Under the pieces are notes generated by a model that saw only the letters and a list, made by a program, of their open reading frames with translations, ran no database searches and was not told the DNA's origin. Below, in pieces: positions 1-8,342 of a DNA stretch of 64,000 nt (position 1 is its first letter; each line of letters starts with the position of its first letter). The stretch lies in the NCBI GenBank assembly GCA_907163375.1, contig CAJQUW010002996.1:1-64000 (forward strand), given 5' to 3'. Source of the stretch: Prostheceraeus crozeri (taxonomy: Eukaryota; Platyhelminthes; Polycladida; Euryleptidae). The position numbers were made by a program, and so were the translations under genes.

Positions 1-965
1 TGTTGCTTATTAATCACCTCATTTAAATAATCTACAACCAATTTAACTGAAGTAATAATGCGAGGCATCAACACTCTTGTTTCATGTAAGATACCGCCTA
101 AAGGCTCTACACACTTTCTGTATAAAGATATGGTCCATTCTGTATCAAATTGATTTGACCTTTCACATGGCAAATGTTGCATATCAAATTTTCCATGAAA
201 AGCTGCAGAACGATGTCGTAAGAACTGATGAAAATCTTTTGAACAAACTAATACTAGATCATCATCATTTAATTTACTTATTGCAATATGATTAGATGAT
301 TTGATATAAGTCAATGTTGCCACTTGTTTACCATCAACTCGAAGGAGATAATTAAATTTCTTCAATAATGTTTCAGGAGTCATGTCTGTCTTTCTTGGCT
401 TAATCACAATCTTCTTCACCAACGTCTTCTCATTTTTTGGAATAAGATCTACATAATAAGCTTCCTCTCGATATATTAACTGTTTATGACCACTTGGGTG
501 GTAATTAACGTTATAATTATCATAGCTTGTTAAGGCGCTAGCGAGGTATTCTAAATCATTTCTTAAACTTGGACTTAAACCAACAATCCAATCTTTATCA
601 ACTACATGATGTACATAATTATGATCATCATTGTGCGGAGTAAATTGGACAATATGTTTACACGCTTTAGTCAGGAAATCATATATAAACTTTTTACATG
701 ATAAGAGATCTTTCTTTGGCCACTGTGGAATGTATACTCGGCAGCCGTTTTCACATTGGTAAGCAGCTGTGCGTCTCATATTAATAGTCATCACCTCATG
801 ATCAAAAGTATAGACACAGTTGCTATGAACAAGTTGAGTGACACCCACTTCCCACTTTCCATTTAGCTGTTGTGTATGATCAATGGGAGTAGAAAAGAGT
901 GCGGCTCGATTACTAGCAAATCTATTTGCAGCCGCATTGCTAAGCAAAATATGATAAAACGACAT
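1..965 (-). CDS. Polinton penton-like (minor capsid) protein, runs off window edge
   Basis: Open frame of 321 codons that starts at the ATG at 965 and continues past base 1. The N-terminus (MSFYHILLSN, then GKWEVGVTQL and NCVYTF) is the pattern of a large protein common in invertebrate Polintons: a short strand, a Ser/Asn-rich turn, then a GxWEVG strand. I link this to the single jelly-roll penton or vertex protein from memory of the family, so the role is an inference. It starts 24 nt from the rightward gene at 989 and reads away from it, so any shared promoter must lie inside coding sequence. Confidence 0.5.
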   Translation of the reverse strand, partial: MSFYHILLSNAAANRFASNRAALFSTPIDHTQQLNGKWEVGVTQLVHSNCVYTFDHEVMTINMRRTAAYQCENGCRVYIPQWPKKDLLSCKKFIYDFLTKACKHIVQFTPHNDDHNYVHHVVDKDWIVGLSPSLRNDLEYLASALTSYDNYNVNYHPSGHKQLIYREEAYYVDLIPKNEKTLVKKIVIKPRKTDMTPETLLKKFNYLLRVDGKQVATLTYIKSSNHIAISKLNDDDLVLVCSKDFHQFLRHRSAAFHGKFDMQHLPCERSNQFDTEWTISLYRKCVEPLGGILHETRVLMPRIITSVKLVVDYLNEVINKQ

Positions 966-988
966 TTTGATATTGCTGATCTGCGGCT

Positions 989-1357
989 TTGCATAACATG
1001 ATGAAGACGTGGATTTTGGACTCTCTACAATATATCAGAGTTGATCGTAATGGAAACGTACATTTCAAAAATTCTCATGGTCATACATCAAGAGGTATTA
1101 CATTAACATGGCGACAATTTGTCAACCTCAATGATATCATGAGGGATTTGGAATATTTTGAAACATTAAGATTCATCTCCTTGGGTGATCAAGTTTGGCT
1201 TCAACATTACAGAAATGAAATTCAAATCTGCCATTCTCATTCCGCAAACTGTTTTTCCTTTCACAAATACAATTGGGAGAAGTATAGAAGATACATACAT
1301 CGCTCCATCATGACATTTATTCGTCGTGAGTTCATCGCCCTACTATGCAAATCTTAA
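989..1357 (+). CDS. PC4-like tandem-domain protein 1 of Polinton
   Basis: 122 residues. Residues 9-57 read as strands followed by GITLTWRQF and a helix. This resembles the C-terminal domain of transcription coactivator PC4/p15, which has GISLNPEQW before its last helix. Residues 62-112 repeat the plan (GDQVWL, then FSFHKYNWEKY and a helix). So it looks like two PC4-like halves in tandem, a fold that binds single-stranded DNA as a dimer. The next gene has the same layout. It stands first in a short rightward cassette with a TBP-like gene, suggesting a role at promoters or in single-strand binding. The similarity is judged by eye. Confidence 0.5.
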   Translation: MHNMMKTWILDSLQYIRVDRNGNVHFKNSHGHTSRGITLTWRQFVNLNDIMRDLEYFETLRFISLGDQVWLQHYRNEIQICHSHSANCFSFHKYNWEKYRRYIHRSIMTFIRREFIALLCKS

Positions 1358-1379
1358 TCAGACATGACTACCACGCACC

Positions 1380-2030
1380 ATGAGTTGGAAATTAGATTCC
1401 CTACAACGTATTGAAACGGATCATGATCGAAATGTCTATTTCAAAGATTCAACTGGAAATGTGGGAAGAGAGTTTGCTTCATCTTATCGTCATTTTCAAT
1501 CTCTACATCATATCATGAAGGATTTTAAATACTTCTATATGAAAAGACATTCACGTATTGGAAATCGCATATGGTTGCGCGTCAACAATCGGCGAATTCA
1601 ACTCTATCATTCCCAACTCCATACTAACTTCACATTTCATCAAGGTAGTTGGGAAAAGTATAAAAGGAAGGTACATTGCTCAATTTATTCATTTTATCAT
1701 CATGAAGCGCCATCGCTACACCATCGTCAACATTCTCCGTCGCTTCAGACTCTGCACCAAAATCGATTTCACAACCTTACAACAACACCTTCCAAACAGC
1801 AAGTATTACCCGGGCCGACCTCAAATGTTAGTGGTGAAGATGAACAATACACGGAATCTTCAACTCTTCCCAAATGGCACTGTACAGATTCTCGGCGCCC
1901 TTTCTCATTCATCGGCGCAGTCAATGCGCTTAGAGCTACAGAGACTACTACGTCGGATATGGAAGAGGGAGAGGTGTGTGATGTCGAATCTGACTGTGGA
2001 CAATATGGTGATCTCTACTCAATTGAGTGA
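1380..2030 (+). CDS. PC4-like tandem-domain protein 2 of Polinton
   Basis: Open frame of 216 residues. Residues 1-107 are a clear paralogue of the preceding protein: shared LDSLQ, an N-V-x-F-K strand, IMKDF/IMRDL, and a second half with GNRIWLRV and SWEKYKRKVH. They therefore hold the same two PC4-like halves. From about residue 108 the frame overlaps the TBP-like gene by 329 nt. That tail is rich in Ser, Thr, His and Pro, as expected of a frame read out of register, so the conserved product is probably only the first half. It starts 23 nt after the stop of the first PC4-like gene. Confidence 0.5.
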   Translation: MSWKLDSLQRIETDHDRNVYFKDSTGNVGREFASSYRHFQSLHHIMKDFKYFYMKRHSRIGNRIWLRVNNRRIQLYHSQLHTNFTFHQGSWEKYKRKVHCSIYSFYHHEAPSLHHRQHSPSLQTLHQNRFHNLTTTPSKQQVLPGPTSNVSGEDEQYTESSTLPKWHCTDSRRPFSFIGAVNALRATETTTSDMEEGEVCDVESDCGQYGDLYSIE

Positions 2031-2247
2031 AAGTGTATCATTTTTGAAGATTCGTACCAGCAGTTACAATTTGTGTTATGAGCCCGAACTTCATCCTGCA
2101 GCTCTCATTAGTTGTTGGTTACCTGTGCATGTTGCAATCTTTCATAATAGTAAAGTGATCATTACTGGACTAAAATCTCATGTACAAGCAAATGCGATCC
2201 TAGACTATCTCATCGAGTATGTACGTACCCAGCGGATTGTAAAATAG
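1702..2247 (+). CDS. TATA-box-binding protein-like protein encoded by the Polinton
   Basis: 181 residues, the size of the TBP saddle core, with two direct repeats. Repeat 1 (about 6-90): YTIVNIL, an IDF-x4-L segment, YYPGRP, VVKM, LQLFPNG, VQILGA. Repeat 2 (about 97-180): YEPELHP, VAIFHNS, KVIITGLKS. These match TBP signatures YxPxRF, LIFASGK, YEPELFP, LIFVSGK and VITGAK in order and spacing. Of the four DNA-kinking phenylalanines of TBP, two seem kept (F56, F147) and two replaced (P40, H131). I chose the ATG at 1702 because the similarity begins there; the frame is open from 1558 but the extra 48 residues match nothing. TBP homology is clear by eye; DNA binding is inferred. Confidence 0.8.
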   Translation: MKRHRYTIVNILRRFRLCTKIDFTTLQQHLPNSKYYPGRPQMLVVKMNNTRNLQLFPNGTVQILGALSHSSAQSMRLELQRLLRRIWKRERCVMSNLTVDNMVISTQLSESVSFLKIRTSSYNLCYEPELHPAALISCWLPVHVAIFHNSKVIITGLKSHVQANAILDYLIEYVRTQRIVK

Positions 2248-2272
2248 AAAACATTTTTTCCAACATGATGTT

Positions 2273-2278
2273 TTTATT
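2273..2278 (-). terminator. Poly(A) signal overlapping the protease stop codon
   Basis: AATAAA on the minus strand overlaps the TAA stop of the protease gene at the end of the leftward gene block. The rightward TBP-like gene ends only 26 nt away in the opposite direction, so this is a compact convergent 3' end. Confidence 0.5.
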
Positions 2279-2735
2279 TCAAATCATGATAGAACTTACA
2301 AATCATTTTTTCATTAGAGGATGGATTACATGAAAAGTTTTGAATAACAGATATAAATCGCGATACATGTAAACGTTTTAAGATGAAGTACAGTACAAAA
2401 GCAGAACACGTTGATGAAAGTGGATGTTGTAGTATGCGTTCATTTCGCTGATATTGACGCGTATGTTTTCTCAACCACTGCTGTGTTGGTATATTTGGAG
2501 GTTGACCAAGAGAGTCAAATAGCTCACCACGTCGGTCTTCTCTAATAAAGATCACTTTCCAATGCTCACCGCCCAAATTCTGCGAATGAGTGTTTAGCAC
2601 AATAAAGATGGGATAGTGATTTACTGCAGGTGGTAAGGTATCGAGCGAATAGACATTATCGAAAGCTTTCAACGTCGCTTCGTCTGCATTACGCTGCACT
2701 TTAGTCTTAATATCGTCAGCAGTCAACCAACTCAT
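2274..2735 (-). CDS. Adenain-like maturation cysteine protease (Polinton PRO)
   Basis: 153 residues, normal length for Polinton C5/Ulp1-type proteases. The catalytic pattern is visible: His58 in GGEHWK, acidic Asp74 in LFDSLG, Gln103 in ILQHP, and the nucleophile Cys110 in SSTCSAF. In adenoviruses and their relatives this enzyme cleaves capsid and core precursors at (M/I/L/N/Q)xGG-type sites inside the virion. Two basic proteins of this element carry QKGG or QRGG before a hydrophobic stretch. The gene abuts the capsid gene, its stop overlaps the AATAAA, and the frame looks whole. Confidence 0.85.
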   Translation of the reverse strand: MSWLTADDIKTKVQRNADEATLKAFDNVYSLDTLPPAVNHYPIFIVLNTHSQNLGGEHWKVIFIREDRRGELFDSLGQPPNIPTQQWLRKHTRQYQRNERILQHPLSSTCSAFVLYFILKRLHVSRFISVIQNFSCNPSSNEKMICKFYHDLK

Positions 2736-4012
2736 TAACGATTATACTGAAGAATCACGTCACGATACCTTGTAATTTCAATGTTTGAATCGAAGACTGC
2801 ATAAATTAATACATTGATCGTCTCAGGTAGTGTTCTTTTGAACGTCAAATCCAAACGAATATTATGAGGCACGTTCGCTTGACGATAGGGTGCACTAATA
2901 TCGCTGTCAGCAGTCAAATCAAATGCATAAATATTATATCCACTCTTAAACTCTTTCATAGTGAGTCCGTTGGTGTCATCCGTATTGCAAAAGCCAAAGA
3001 CATCCATAAAATCAACATTACTGCGCATAAATTGATCCGCAGCAAAATCTGGTTTGTAGGGTGGACCAGGATGACTCACACCATTTACACGTAAAGCAAT
3101 TTCACTTAACTGATTGTGTTTAAAATTGAAAGGATTCTTCTTTATATTACCATTAAATGCATCATTTTCAACCATTGCCACCATGAGGAGCTTCGGTGCT
3201 TCCGATGGAAAGAGGCCATCTTTCATGAAACTCTTTTGATCCTTCGGAATTGTAAAGGTGAGAAGCTTTGTATGCTGAACGGGGTAAATGGCATTTTGGC
3301 GGTTAAGACCTTTAGCATGTCCTCTAATGACACTTGGATTCGGTACTACTCGACGAATGTAAAGTGCAATATCTTCCACATGAATTCTAAAATTGTCAAC
3401 TTTACCAAATGCATTCAGCGCAAATTCAGGCTTATTCAATGTCAGCTTGAGTCGCATGCTGGTATTACAGAGTAAAAACTTTGACTGTCTAAAGAAGTCT
3501 AAATTCAGCGGACCATATAGCTGACATACTTTACTATCTTTAATCATAGCAGATCGCTTTACAAAGCCACTGTTTGTTTCAGCATCAAATTTTCCTGCTT
3601 CATCTCTGTATCATCCCATGGCTTCCATATGACTTTTTTGTGCTGCTGGATGAAACTGTGATACATGATTGAAATGTGATTTATAGGGATAATTGCTTTG
3701 ACCACCTTCCACCTGCTGCTCTCCAATCGTTAGAGAAACATCGCGAAGTAATGTAGTCAATGGTAAATTGTTCAGTCCAACTATATGTGTATCGTCAATA
3801 GCAGTTCCATCTGCTTGCTGAATTCTAAACCTCAAATCAACCATCGAATAACTCAAATCTATGCAGTCATCACTACCACCAGGAATAACAAATTCAATGG
3901 GGCCAGCATTCTCAGCTGTTCGAGGATAATAATCTACAATACTTGAACTAAGAATATCTGTCTGTATGGCTTGTTGATCAAACAAACAAAACCCGGACGT
4001 TTTACACTCCAT
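2735..4012 (-). pseudogene. Major capsid protein, double jelly-roll (Polinton), broken
   Basis: The N-terminal part has the Polinton hexon-like start: GPIEFVIPG, DDCIDLSYS, LRFRI, LLRDVSLTIG and QVEGGQSNYPYK. The C-terminal part holds VNGVSHPGPPYKP, YNIYAFDLTAD and, near the end, LIYAVFDSNIEI, typical of the last strands of the second jelly roll. The copy is a fossil and is not one open frame. It lies between the protease and a basic core protein, the usual order in this class of element. The family would form the hexon-like shell of an icosahedral particle. Confidence 0.85.
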
Positions 4013-4014
4013 GA

Positions 4015-4470
4015 TTAGAAGTTATGGCAGCGTCGTCGTTTAGCGCCTGATGAATGATTAGAGCCTCTGCGACGTTTGCGTGAATAACTTTTGACTGAAG
4101 ATCGCACCTTACCAGCTCCGCGATGTTTCCTTCTTCCTTTATTCATTCGTTTAGGCGATTTCCTTCCTTGAGTAACACCAGCAAAGGTCTGCTTCAATGT
4201 TTTTAAACCGCGTTCCTTCCAACGATTCAACAAACTGCTCTTAAAACTTCTACCTCTGGAAAGATCACTAGCAACATCACCAGCAAAGCCAACGGCATTA
4301 CTTAAAACATTTCGTTTTAAAGATCTTCCGACATTGGATATGAGAGGTGCTACAACAGATTTCAGTGCACCAAGTATGCTACCTCCACGTTGGCGGCGAG
4401 CGCCGATGTAAATTTGTCCTCCACCACTTACATAGGAGGGTCGTGAATAAAATGAGGCAGTTGGATTCAT
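4015..4470 (-). CDS. Basic core or minor virion protein with GG cleavage-like site
   Basis: 151 residues, very rich in Lys and Arg after residue 100 (KSPKRMNKGRRKHRG, SRKRRRGS, KRRRC). It opens with a Tyr/Gly-rich stretch, then QRGG at residues 27-30 followed by a hydrophobic segment (SILGALKSVVAPLI). The layout resembles adenovirus core proteins (pVII/pX type) and the basic proteins of adintoviruses: a removable N-terminus and a DNA-condensing tail. It begins 42 nt after the chromodomain region and its stop lies 2 nt from the capsid gene start. Exact family assignment is uncertain. Confidence 0.6.
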   Translation of the reverse strand: MNPTASFYSRPSYVSGGGQIYIGARRQRGGSILGALKSVVAPLISNVGRSLKRNVLSNAVGFAGDVASDLSRGRSFKSSLLNRWKERGLKTLKQTFAGVTQGRKSPKRMNKGRRKHRGAGKVRSSVKSYSRKRRRGSNHSSGAKRRRCHNF

Positions 4471-4511
4471 AGCTCAAACCCTAAACATTGTTAGTTACAA
4501 CTTTGCATGAA

Positions 4512-5731
4512 TCACTGTCGATCACTTAGATGAAAGATGTCGGCACGACGCATCCAAGAGTTCATACTTGAAGGATAACCAGTCCATTTAACAAGACACC
4601 ATTCTTCACCTTGTCGTTTTTTACATCGAATGATTTTCTCTACCAAATATGTTTCACTTTCAGTGACTACCTCAATCTCATCGCGGTAAAAGCTACCCTC
4701 AATTTCTTCATTATCGTAATCTTTCAACTTGTAGATGGTGGGAGAATCTTTTTGATCAATCCTTGATACTGTAAATACCTCCTCTGTCCAATTCGAAGGT
4801 ACCCTTTAGCAAAAACACTCTTCACTTTTGAGATACGAACTTTATCACCAATTTTCACATCACTTTTCACATGAGTGCGTTTACGTTGGAATGATTCGCG
4901 CACTTTATCTACATTGTCAGCATTTACATCTACTGGTCTGAGTCCAATAGAACGATGGATAGAGTGATTGTAGGCATGGAGTGTATCTTGTAGAACCTTT
5001 GTCCAATTTTGTGTCAAGTTGGCAGTAAAATGTCGCCACAAGCGATTTTTTAATGTGCGATTAAAACGTTCAACGAGTGCAGCTTTATAAGCACTCTTTA
5101 CACTAAACAACTCAATGTCATGCCTCTCAAATAATCTTCTCACATGCTGATTTTCAAACTCTTTTCCTTGATCACTCTGAATTCTTTTTGGAATGCAACC
5201 TTCTCGAAAAATTGTTTGGAATGCTTTTGCTACTCCTTTCCCTTCTTTAGTTTTTAAAGGTTGAGCCCACGCATGACGCGAGAAAATATCAATGACGGTT
5301 AAAATAAAATTATTGCCCGAGTTATTTTTTGAAATGGAGGCAACATCACACAAATCTGCTTGCCACTGTTCATCGATGTCATGAACAATATAATGGCGGG
5401 TGCGGTACTTCTTTTTCGCTTGTTTGTGGAGTGTATAGGTAGCCTGACCCTTTAACCCTCGTTTCACTTGTGATTGTGGAAGACCACTCGCTTTTGATAA
5501 TTTCTTGATCGATGCAAATCCTGCCGGATGTTTTACATCATAATAGATTGACTTCAAACGTTCAGTCGATGACGACTGACTCTTTTTCCTCCTTCTCATC
5601 TTTTTGTTTTCTTGCCTTTCTACATTTACAACAACTGCAGCATTTAGCTTTAGCGGTTTTGCGATCGTGTTCACATTGCTTAGGGGTTTCATTATGAGAG
5701 CTGGCGCAGCAAGTGCAAGTGACAACGACAT
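4512..5731 (-). CDS. Retroviral-type integrase with chromodomain (Polinton INT)
   Basis: A zinc-binding-like N-terminal region (YDVKHPAGF, LSKASGL) is followed by the DDE core with D126 in WQADLCD, D187 in SDQGKEF and E221 in VERFNR, then a C-terminal SH3-like part (KIGDKVRISK). A chromodomain lies at 4512-4727, with YLVEKIIRCKK, EWCLVKWTGYP and SWMRRADI, including its aromatic cage residues. Polinton integrases often end in a chromodomain, thought to direct insertion to chromatin. The first 50 or so residues overlap a Cys-rich small frame, so the true start may be nearer residue 45. This is a fossil copy. Confidence 0.85.
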
Positions 5732-5777
5732 TCACCTCTGGCGGCTCATTACATTGCAAGCAACACATCTGCTTCAT
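5562..5777 (-). CDS. Small Cys-rich zinc-binding-like protein
   Basis: 71 residues with 13 cysteines in paired motifs (CCLQC, CTCC, CCSCCKC) and a highly charged Lys/Glu tail. It overlaps the 5' end of the integrase frame in another register. The dense, regular Cys spacing is unlikely by chance, while the overlapping integrase start is low complexity, so this is probably the real product of the stretch and the integrase starts after it. Function unknown; a small metal-binding nucleic-acid or virion protein is possible. Confidence 0.5.
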   Translation of the reverse strand: MKQMCCLQCNEPPEVNVVVTCTCCASSHNETPKQCEHDRKTAKAKCCSCCKCRKARKQKDEKEEKESVVID

Positions 5778-5778
5778 A

Positions 5779-6471
5779 TTAATAGTCTGAGAACATGTAT
5801 TTCTTGGGAGGAGCTGTTTTACGTTTTCCTTTTACCAGTTTTAGTGGTGGCGTAGATCTACGTCGAGTTCTTCCTCTTGTTTGCTTAGTGAGTGTGGGAG
5901 GGGATGTAGCAGGTGACGTCTTAAACCAATTTGTTGGCATTTTCATCGTCTGAAGCATTGGAGCAGTAGCCACTGTTGAATCAAGTTCTTTCAATGTCTC
6001 ATTATTCAAAGCAAATTTTGGCACATTATGCTTTTTCAATAGTTTAAGAAAGTATGTCCAACCAGGTGGAACATAGCCCTGACGGCGCTTTCTACGTGTC
6101 GCATACTGAATCAAGTCTTCATAACGTGAAGCATCAATCACTTTATTTTCATCTGTAATGATTTCTCCTCTATCATTTACATTGAGATGGGGTTCAATAC
6201 TATTGAAAAGAGATATGGCATGTGCGCGAGATGCTAGAGGTGTAGCAGTCGATACAGAGTCACGCATCTTATTCTTCAAGTTTTTCAATTGCTCAACAGT
6301 TTCCGATTGTAATAATACAGCACGATGTGGATCTTTGATGTGAACATTTTGCTGATAATCTATTTCTTTCCTATACATTTGATTTGCAAGAGGTTGCTTT
6401 ACTTGCTGCATGGCAGTCAATTGTACATATTCATCCTGAGGAATAACAATCATGCGAGAATAAGAACTCAT
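5779..6471 (-). CDS. Conserved Polinton protein of unassigned function
   Basis: 230 residues. It starts with VIPQDEYVQLT, has LQSETVEQLKNLKNKMR, SLFNSIEPHL and PPGWTYFLKLLKKHNVPK, and ends in a basic tail (KQTRGRTRRRST, KGKRKTAPPKK). I recognise this pattern as recurrent next to the packaging ATPase in Polintons, but I do not know an experimentally assigned role. It overlaps the ATPase stop by 4 nt, so the two are likely co-transcribed. The basic tail suggests contact with DNA or with the capsid interior. Confidence 0.55.
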   Translation of the reverse strand: MSSYSRMIVIPQDEYVQLTAMQQVKQPLANQMYRKEIDYQQNVHIKDPHRAVLLQSETVEQLKNLKNKMRDSVSTATPLASRAHAISLFNSIEPHLNVNDRGEIITDENKVIDASRYEDLIQYATRRKRRQGYVPPGWTYFLKLLKKHNVPKFALNNETLKELDSTVATAPMLQTMKMPTNWFKTSPATSPPTLTKQTRGRTRRRSTPPLKLVKGKRKTAPPKKYMFSDY

Positions 6472-7133
6472 AGTTTGTAGATAATCATGGGCGTTTTCAA
6501 AATATCACTTCGAAATCTAAATTCTTCCGGACACTCTTGCGTAAAGTCAATGAATAAGTAACCGTGTGGTTTTTCAGTAGCTGCTTGAAAAATTTCAATT
6601 AAGGCTTTTGATCCTCTTGGTGCAACTTGTCGCGCTAAAATTTCAAATTGACTTTTATCTCGCGGATTCTTGAAAATAGCATAATAGTGTGTATTCAGGT
6701 TTCGTGTACGAGCTTCTTTTCCATCAGGAAACAAATTTTGTGTGATATAGATGATAAAGCACCTTTTATGATGTGCTGCGCGAGTGAACATATCTGTAAC
6801 ATCTTTTGAATTCTTACTTTCTTTTAATAAATCATCCAATACAACAACATCATTAGACTGAAGTTTATCCACTGCAATAATTCCTTCATGTCGAATAAAG
6901 TTGCGACTTTGCAATTCCTGAAACAGCGACGGTTGATAAATACCATAACACCAAATCACTCGATTGATAGGTTCCTTAAACAACTCCCTTCTTTTATCCA
7001 ATAAATTCAGCGTGAAAACAGTTTTACCTGCATGAGATGGACCTGATACAGTCAGAACTTTATCACATTGAAGTCTGAAATCCATTATAATACTTTGAGA
7101 TTCAACATTTGCATAATTAACGTCTAGAGCCAA
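6468..7133 (-). CDS. DNA-packaging ATPase (A32/FtsK-HerA type)
   Basis: 221 residues, a usual size for Polinton ATP proteins. The Walker A motif is GPSHAGKT at 31-38; Walker B is DVVVLDD ending at residue 101; a sensor-like ITQN follows in FIIYITQNLF. The family pumps the element's DNA into a preformed capsid. The start overlaps the preceding basic protein by 17 nt and the stop overlaps the next gene by 4 nt, as in viral gene packing. The frame looks whole and all visible catalytic motifs are present. Confidence 0.9.
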   Translation of the reverse strand: MALDVNYANVESQSIIMDFRLQCDKVLTVSGPSHAGKTVFTLNLLDKRRELFKEPINRVIWCYGIYQPSLFQELQSRNFIRHEGIIAVDKLQSNDVVVLDDLLKESKNSKDVTDMFTRAAHHKRCFIIYITQNLFPDGKEARTRNLNTHYYAIFKNPRDKSQFEILARQVAPRGSKALIEIFQAATEKPHGYLFIDFTQECPEEFRFRSDILKTPMIIYKL

Positions 7134-7467
7134 AGATATTACCCAATACGTTGCCCACGATAGGAGCTAGCATCGGTAGTAACGCTGGAAGGAAACCGCC
7201 CTTTTGTGTTAGAGTTTCCCTCTTTCTTTGAAGGGTGACATTAGGATTGGAGATGAAGCGCAATTTTGTGGCATATCGCTTAAGTAACTTTCGTTGTTTT
7301 GGTGCTAATTTCTTCGTCCTCAACTTTCTCACATGAGAAATAATTTCACAAATGAATTTATCGTTAGCATGTCGTATAGCATTGGATCGCTGATTTGCTT
7401 TCATTCGTCGGAGAGCTTGAATGGCTGAAGAAAACTTTGAAGACTTTTGACTTTTACGTTTCGCCAT
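7117..7467 (-). CDS. Small basic virion protein with GG site and hydrophobic tail
   Basis: 116 residues. Residues 1-87 are basic and helical (KRKSQKSSK, RKLRTKKLAPKQRKLLKRYATK). Then come QKGG at 88-91 and a hydrophobic C-terminus (FLPALLPMLAPIVG, NVLGNIFG). This two-part layout is widespread in invertebrate Polintons. It resembles adenovirus small core and membrane-lytic peptides released by the viral protease. The QKGG site matches the relaxed adenain consensus, and the related QRGG in the other basic protein supports processing. The role in DNA condensation or membrane penetration is inferred. Confidence 0.65.
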   Translation of the reverse strand: MAKRKSQKSSKFSSAIQALRRMKANQRSNAIRHANDKFICEIISHVRKLRTKKLAPKQRKLLKRYATKLRFISNPNVTLQRKRETLTQKGGFLPALLPMLAPIVGNVLGNIFGSRR

Positions 7468-7518
7468 TTTCCGTGTTAGTCTTTGCTAAAACTTGTCTTT
7501 ACCACATTTGCATAGGTA

Positions 7519-7842
7519 CTAACTATTGCGGCATAAGTGACACTCGAAATGAGCAATATCACAGTGGTTACATTTGCAAAGTTGAATGCAATTACGTATG
7601 AAACAGCGTTGACAAAAAGCATGCTTACATCTCTTGAAGATGCGCTTTTCATCTCCATCCTTTCGCTTACATACATCGCAACACCTAGTTTCACCGTTAC
7701 TGATGTCTATAGCAAGTCTTTTTGAAGATATGAATTTGCTAGCCTTTTCTAAATAATAGACGCATGTACAGAAGGAATATACTTCGAGAGTGAGCAGACA
7801 TAGTTCGAAAACCAGTTGTGCTACAATCAAGTACCACTGCAT
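7519..7842 (-). CDS. Small membrane-anchored RING-like Cys/His protein
   Basis: About 107 residues from the ATG at 7842, 2 nt after the stop of the preceding gene. The N-terminus has one hydrophobic segment (YLIVAQLVFELCLLTLEVY). The C-terminal half holds CCDVCKRK, then RCKHAFCQRCF, then CKCNHC and CHLC. This resembles the C3HC4 order of a RING finger with a cross-brace His. RING E3 ligases are common in large DNA viruses but I do not know one as a standard Polinton gene. The zinc-binding reading is good; ubiquitin ligase activity is a guess. Confidence 0.5.
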   Translation of the reverse strand: MQWYLIVAQLVFELCLLTLEVYSFCTCVYYLEKASKFISSKRLAIDISNGETRCCDVCKRKDGDEKRIFKRCKHAFCQRCFIRNCIQLCKCNHCDIAHFECHLCRNS

Positions 7843-7844
7843 TT

Positions 7845-8144
7845 TCAATTTTTCTTTATAGAAAGTTGAATGTGAATATCTGAAATCGCTTCAATCACTA
7901 GACTGCTGCCATGATGGTTAACTGCGTTAAGACGTTCAGCAAATTTTATCATATGTCTTTTAAAAAATTCTTCGGGGTGATCTACCACTTCCGTTGAATA
8001 AGAAGCAAAATGGAAAGAGCGACTTTCCACCTCTTCCTTTCCAAAATGACTAAACTTAATTTTCGCAACTAATCGCGCCATGACAATGCTATCAGAGAAT
8101 GTATTCATTAACTCTAGAAATAGAGTGCTGGCATCATCGACCAC
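7845..8144 (-). CDS. Small protein resembling a Polinton polymerase-associated N-terminal domain
   Basis: 99 residues. The segment EEFFKRHMIKFAERLNAVNHHGSS followed by a strand (DIHIQL) recalls a domain often found before the DNA polymerase in Polintons, where a helix leads to GSGW and a hydrophobic strand. Here it stands alone; no polymerase follows. It is packed 2 nt before the RING-like gene. It could be a detached accessory domain or a separate small gene. I cannot assign a biochemical role, and the family link is made from memory. Confidence 0.4.
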   Translation of the reverse strand: MVDDASTLFLELMNTFSDSIVMARLVAKIKFSHFGKEEVESRSFHFASYSTEVVDHPEEFFKRHMIKFAERLNAVNHHGSSLVIEAISDIHIQLSIKKN

Positions 8145-8342
8145 TGCTTTGATGTCGGTCTAATCTTTATGAAAATTTATCACATAATCTTGAACAGCTC
8201 CTTTTAAACTTTGCCTATAAAAATGTAATGTTCCGCAGTCGTTTAAGAAAGACATGATCGCCCTTTATCTAACCCATCCATTGCATGAAAACAACAACTC
8301 TTCTCATAGTAACATTTATTGAATAACTGTAACAAGCATGCA

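Noticed and set aside
2864-3475. Plus-strand frames opposite the capsid gene
   Set aside because: They are antisense to a clearly recognisable capsid protein and carry no motif.
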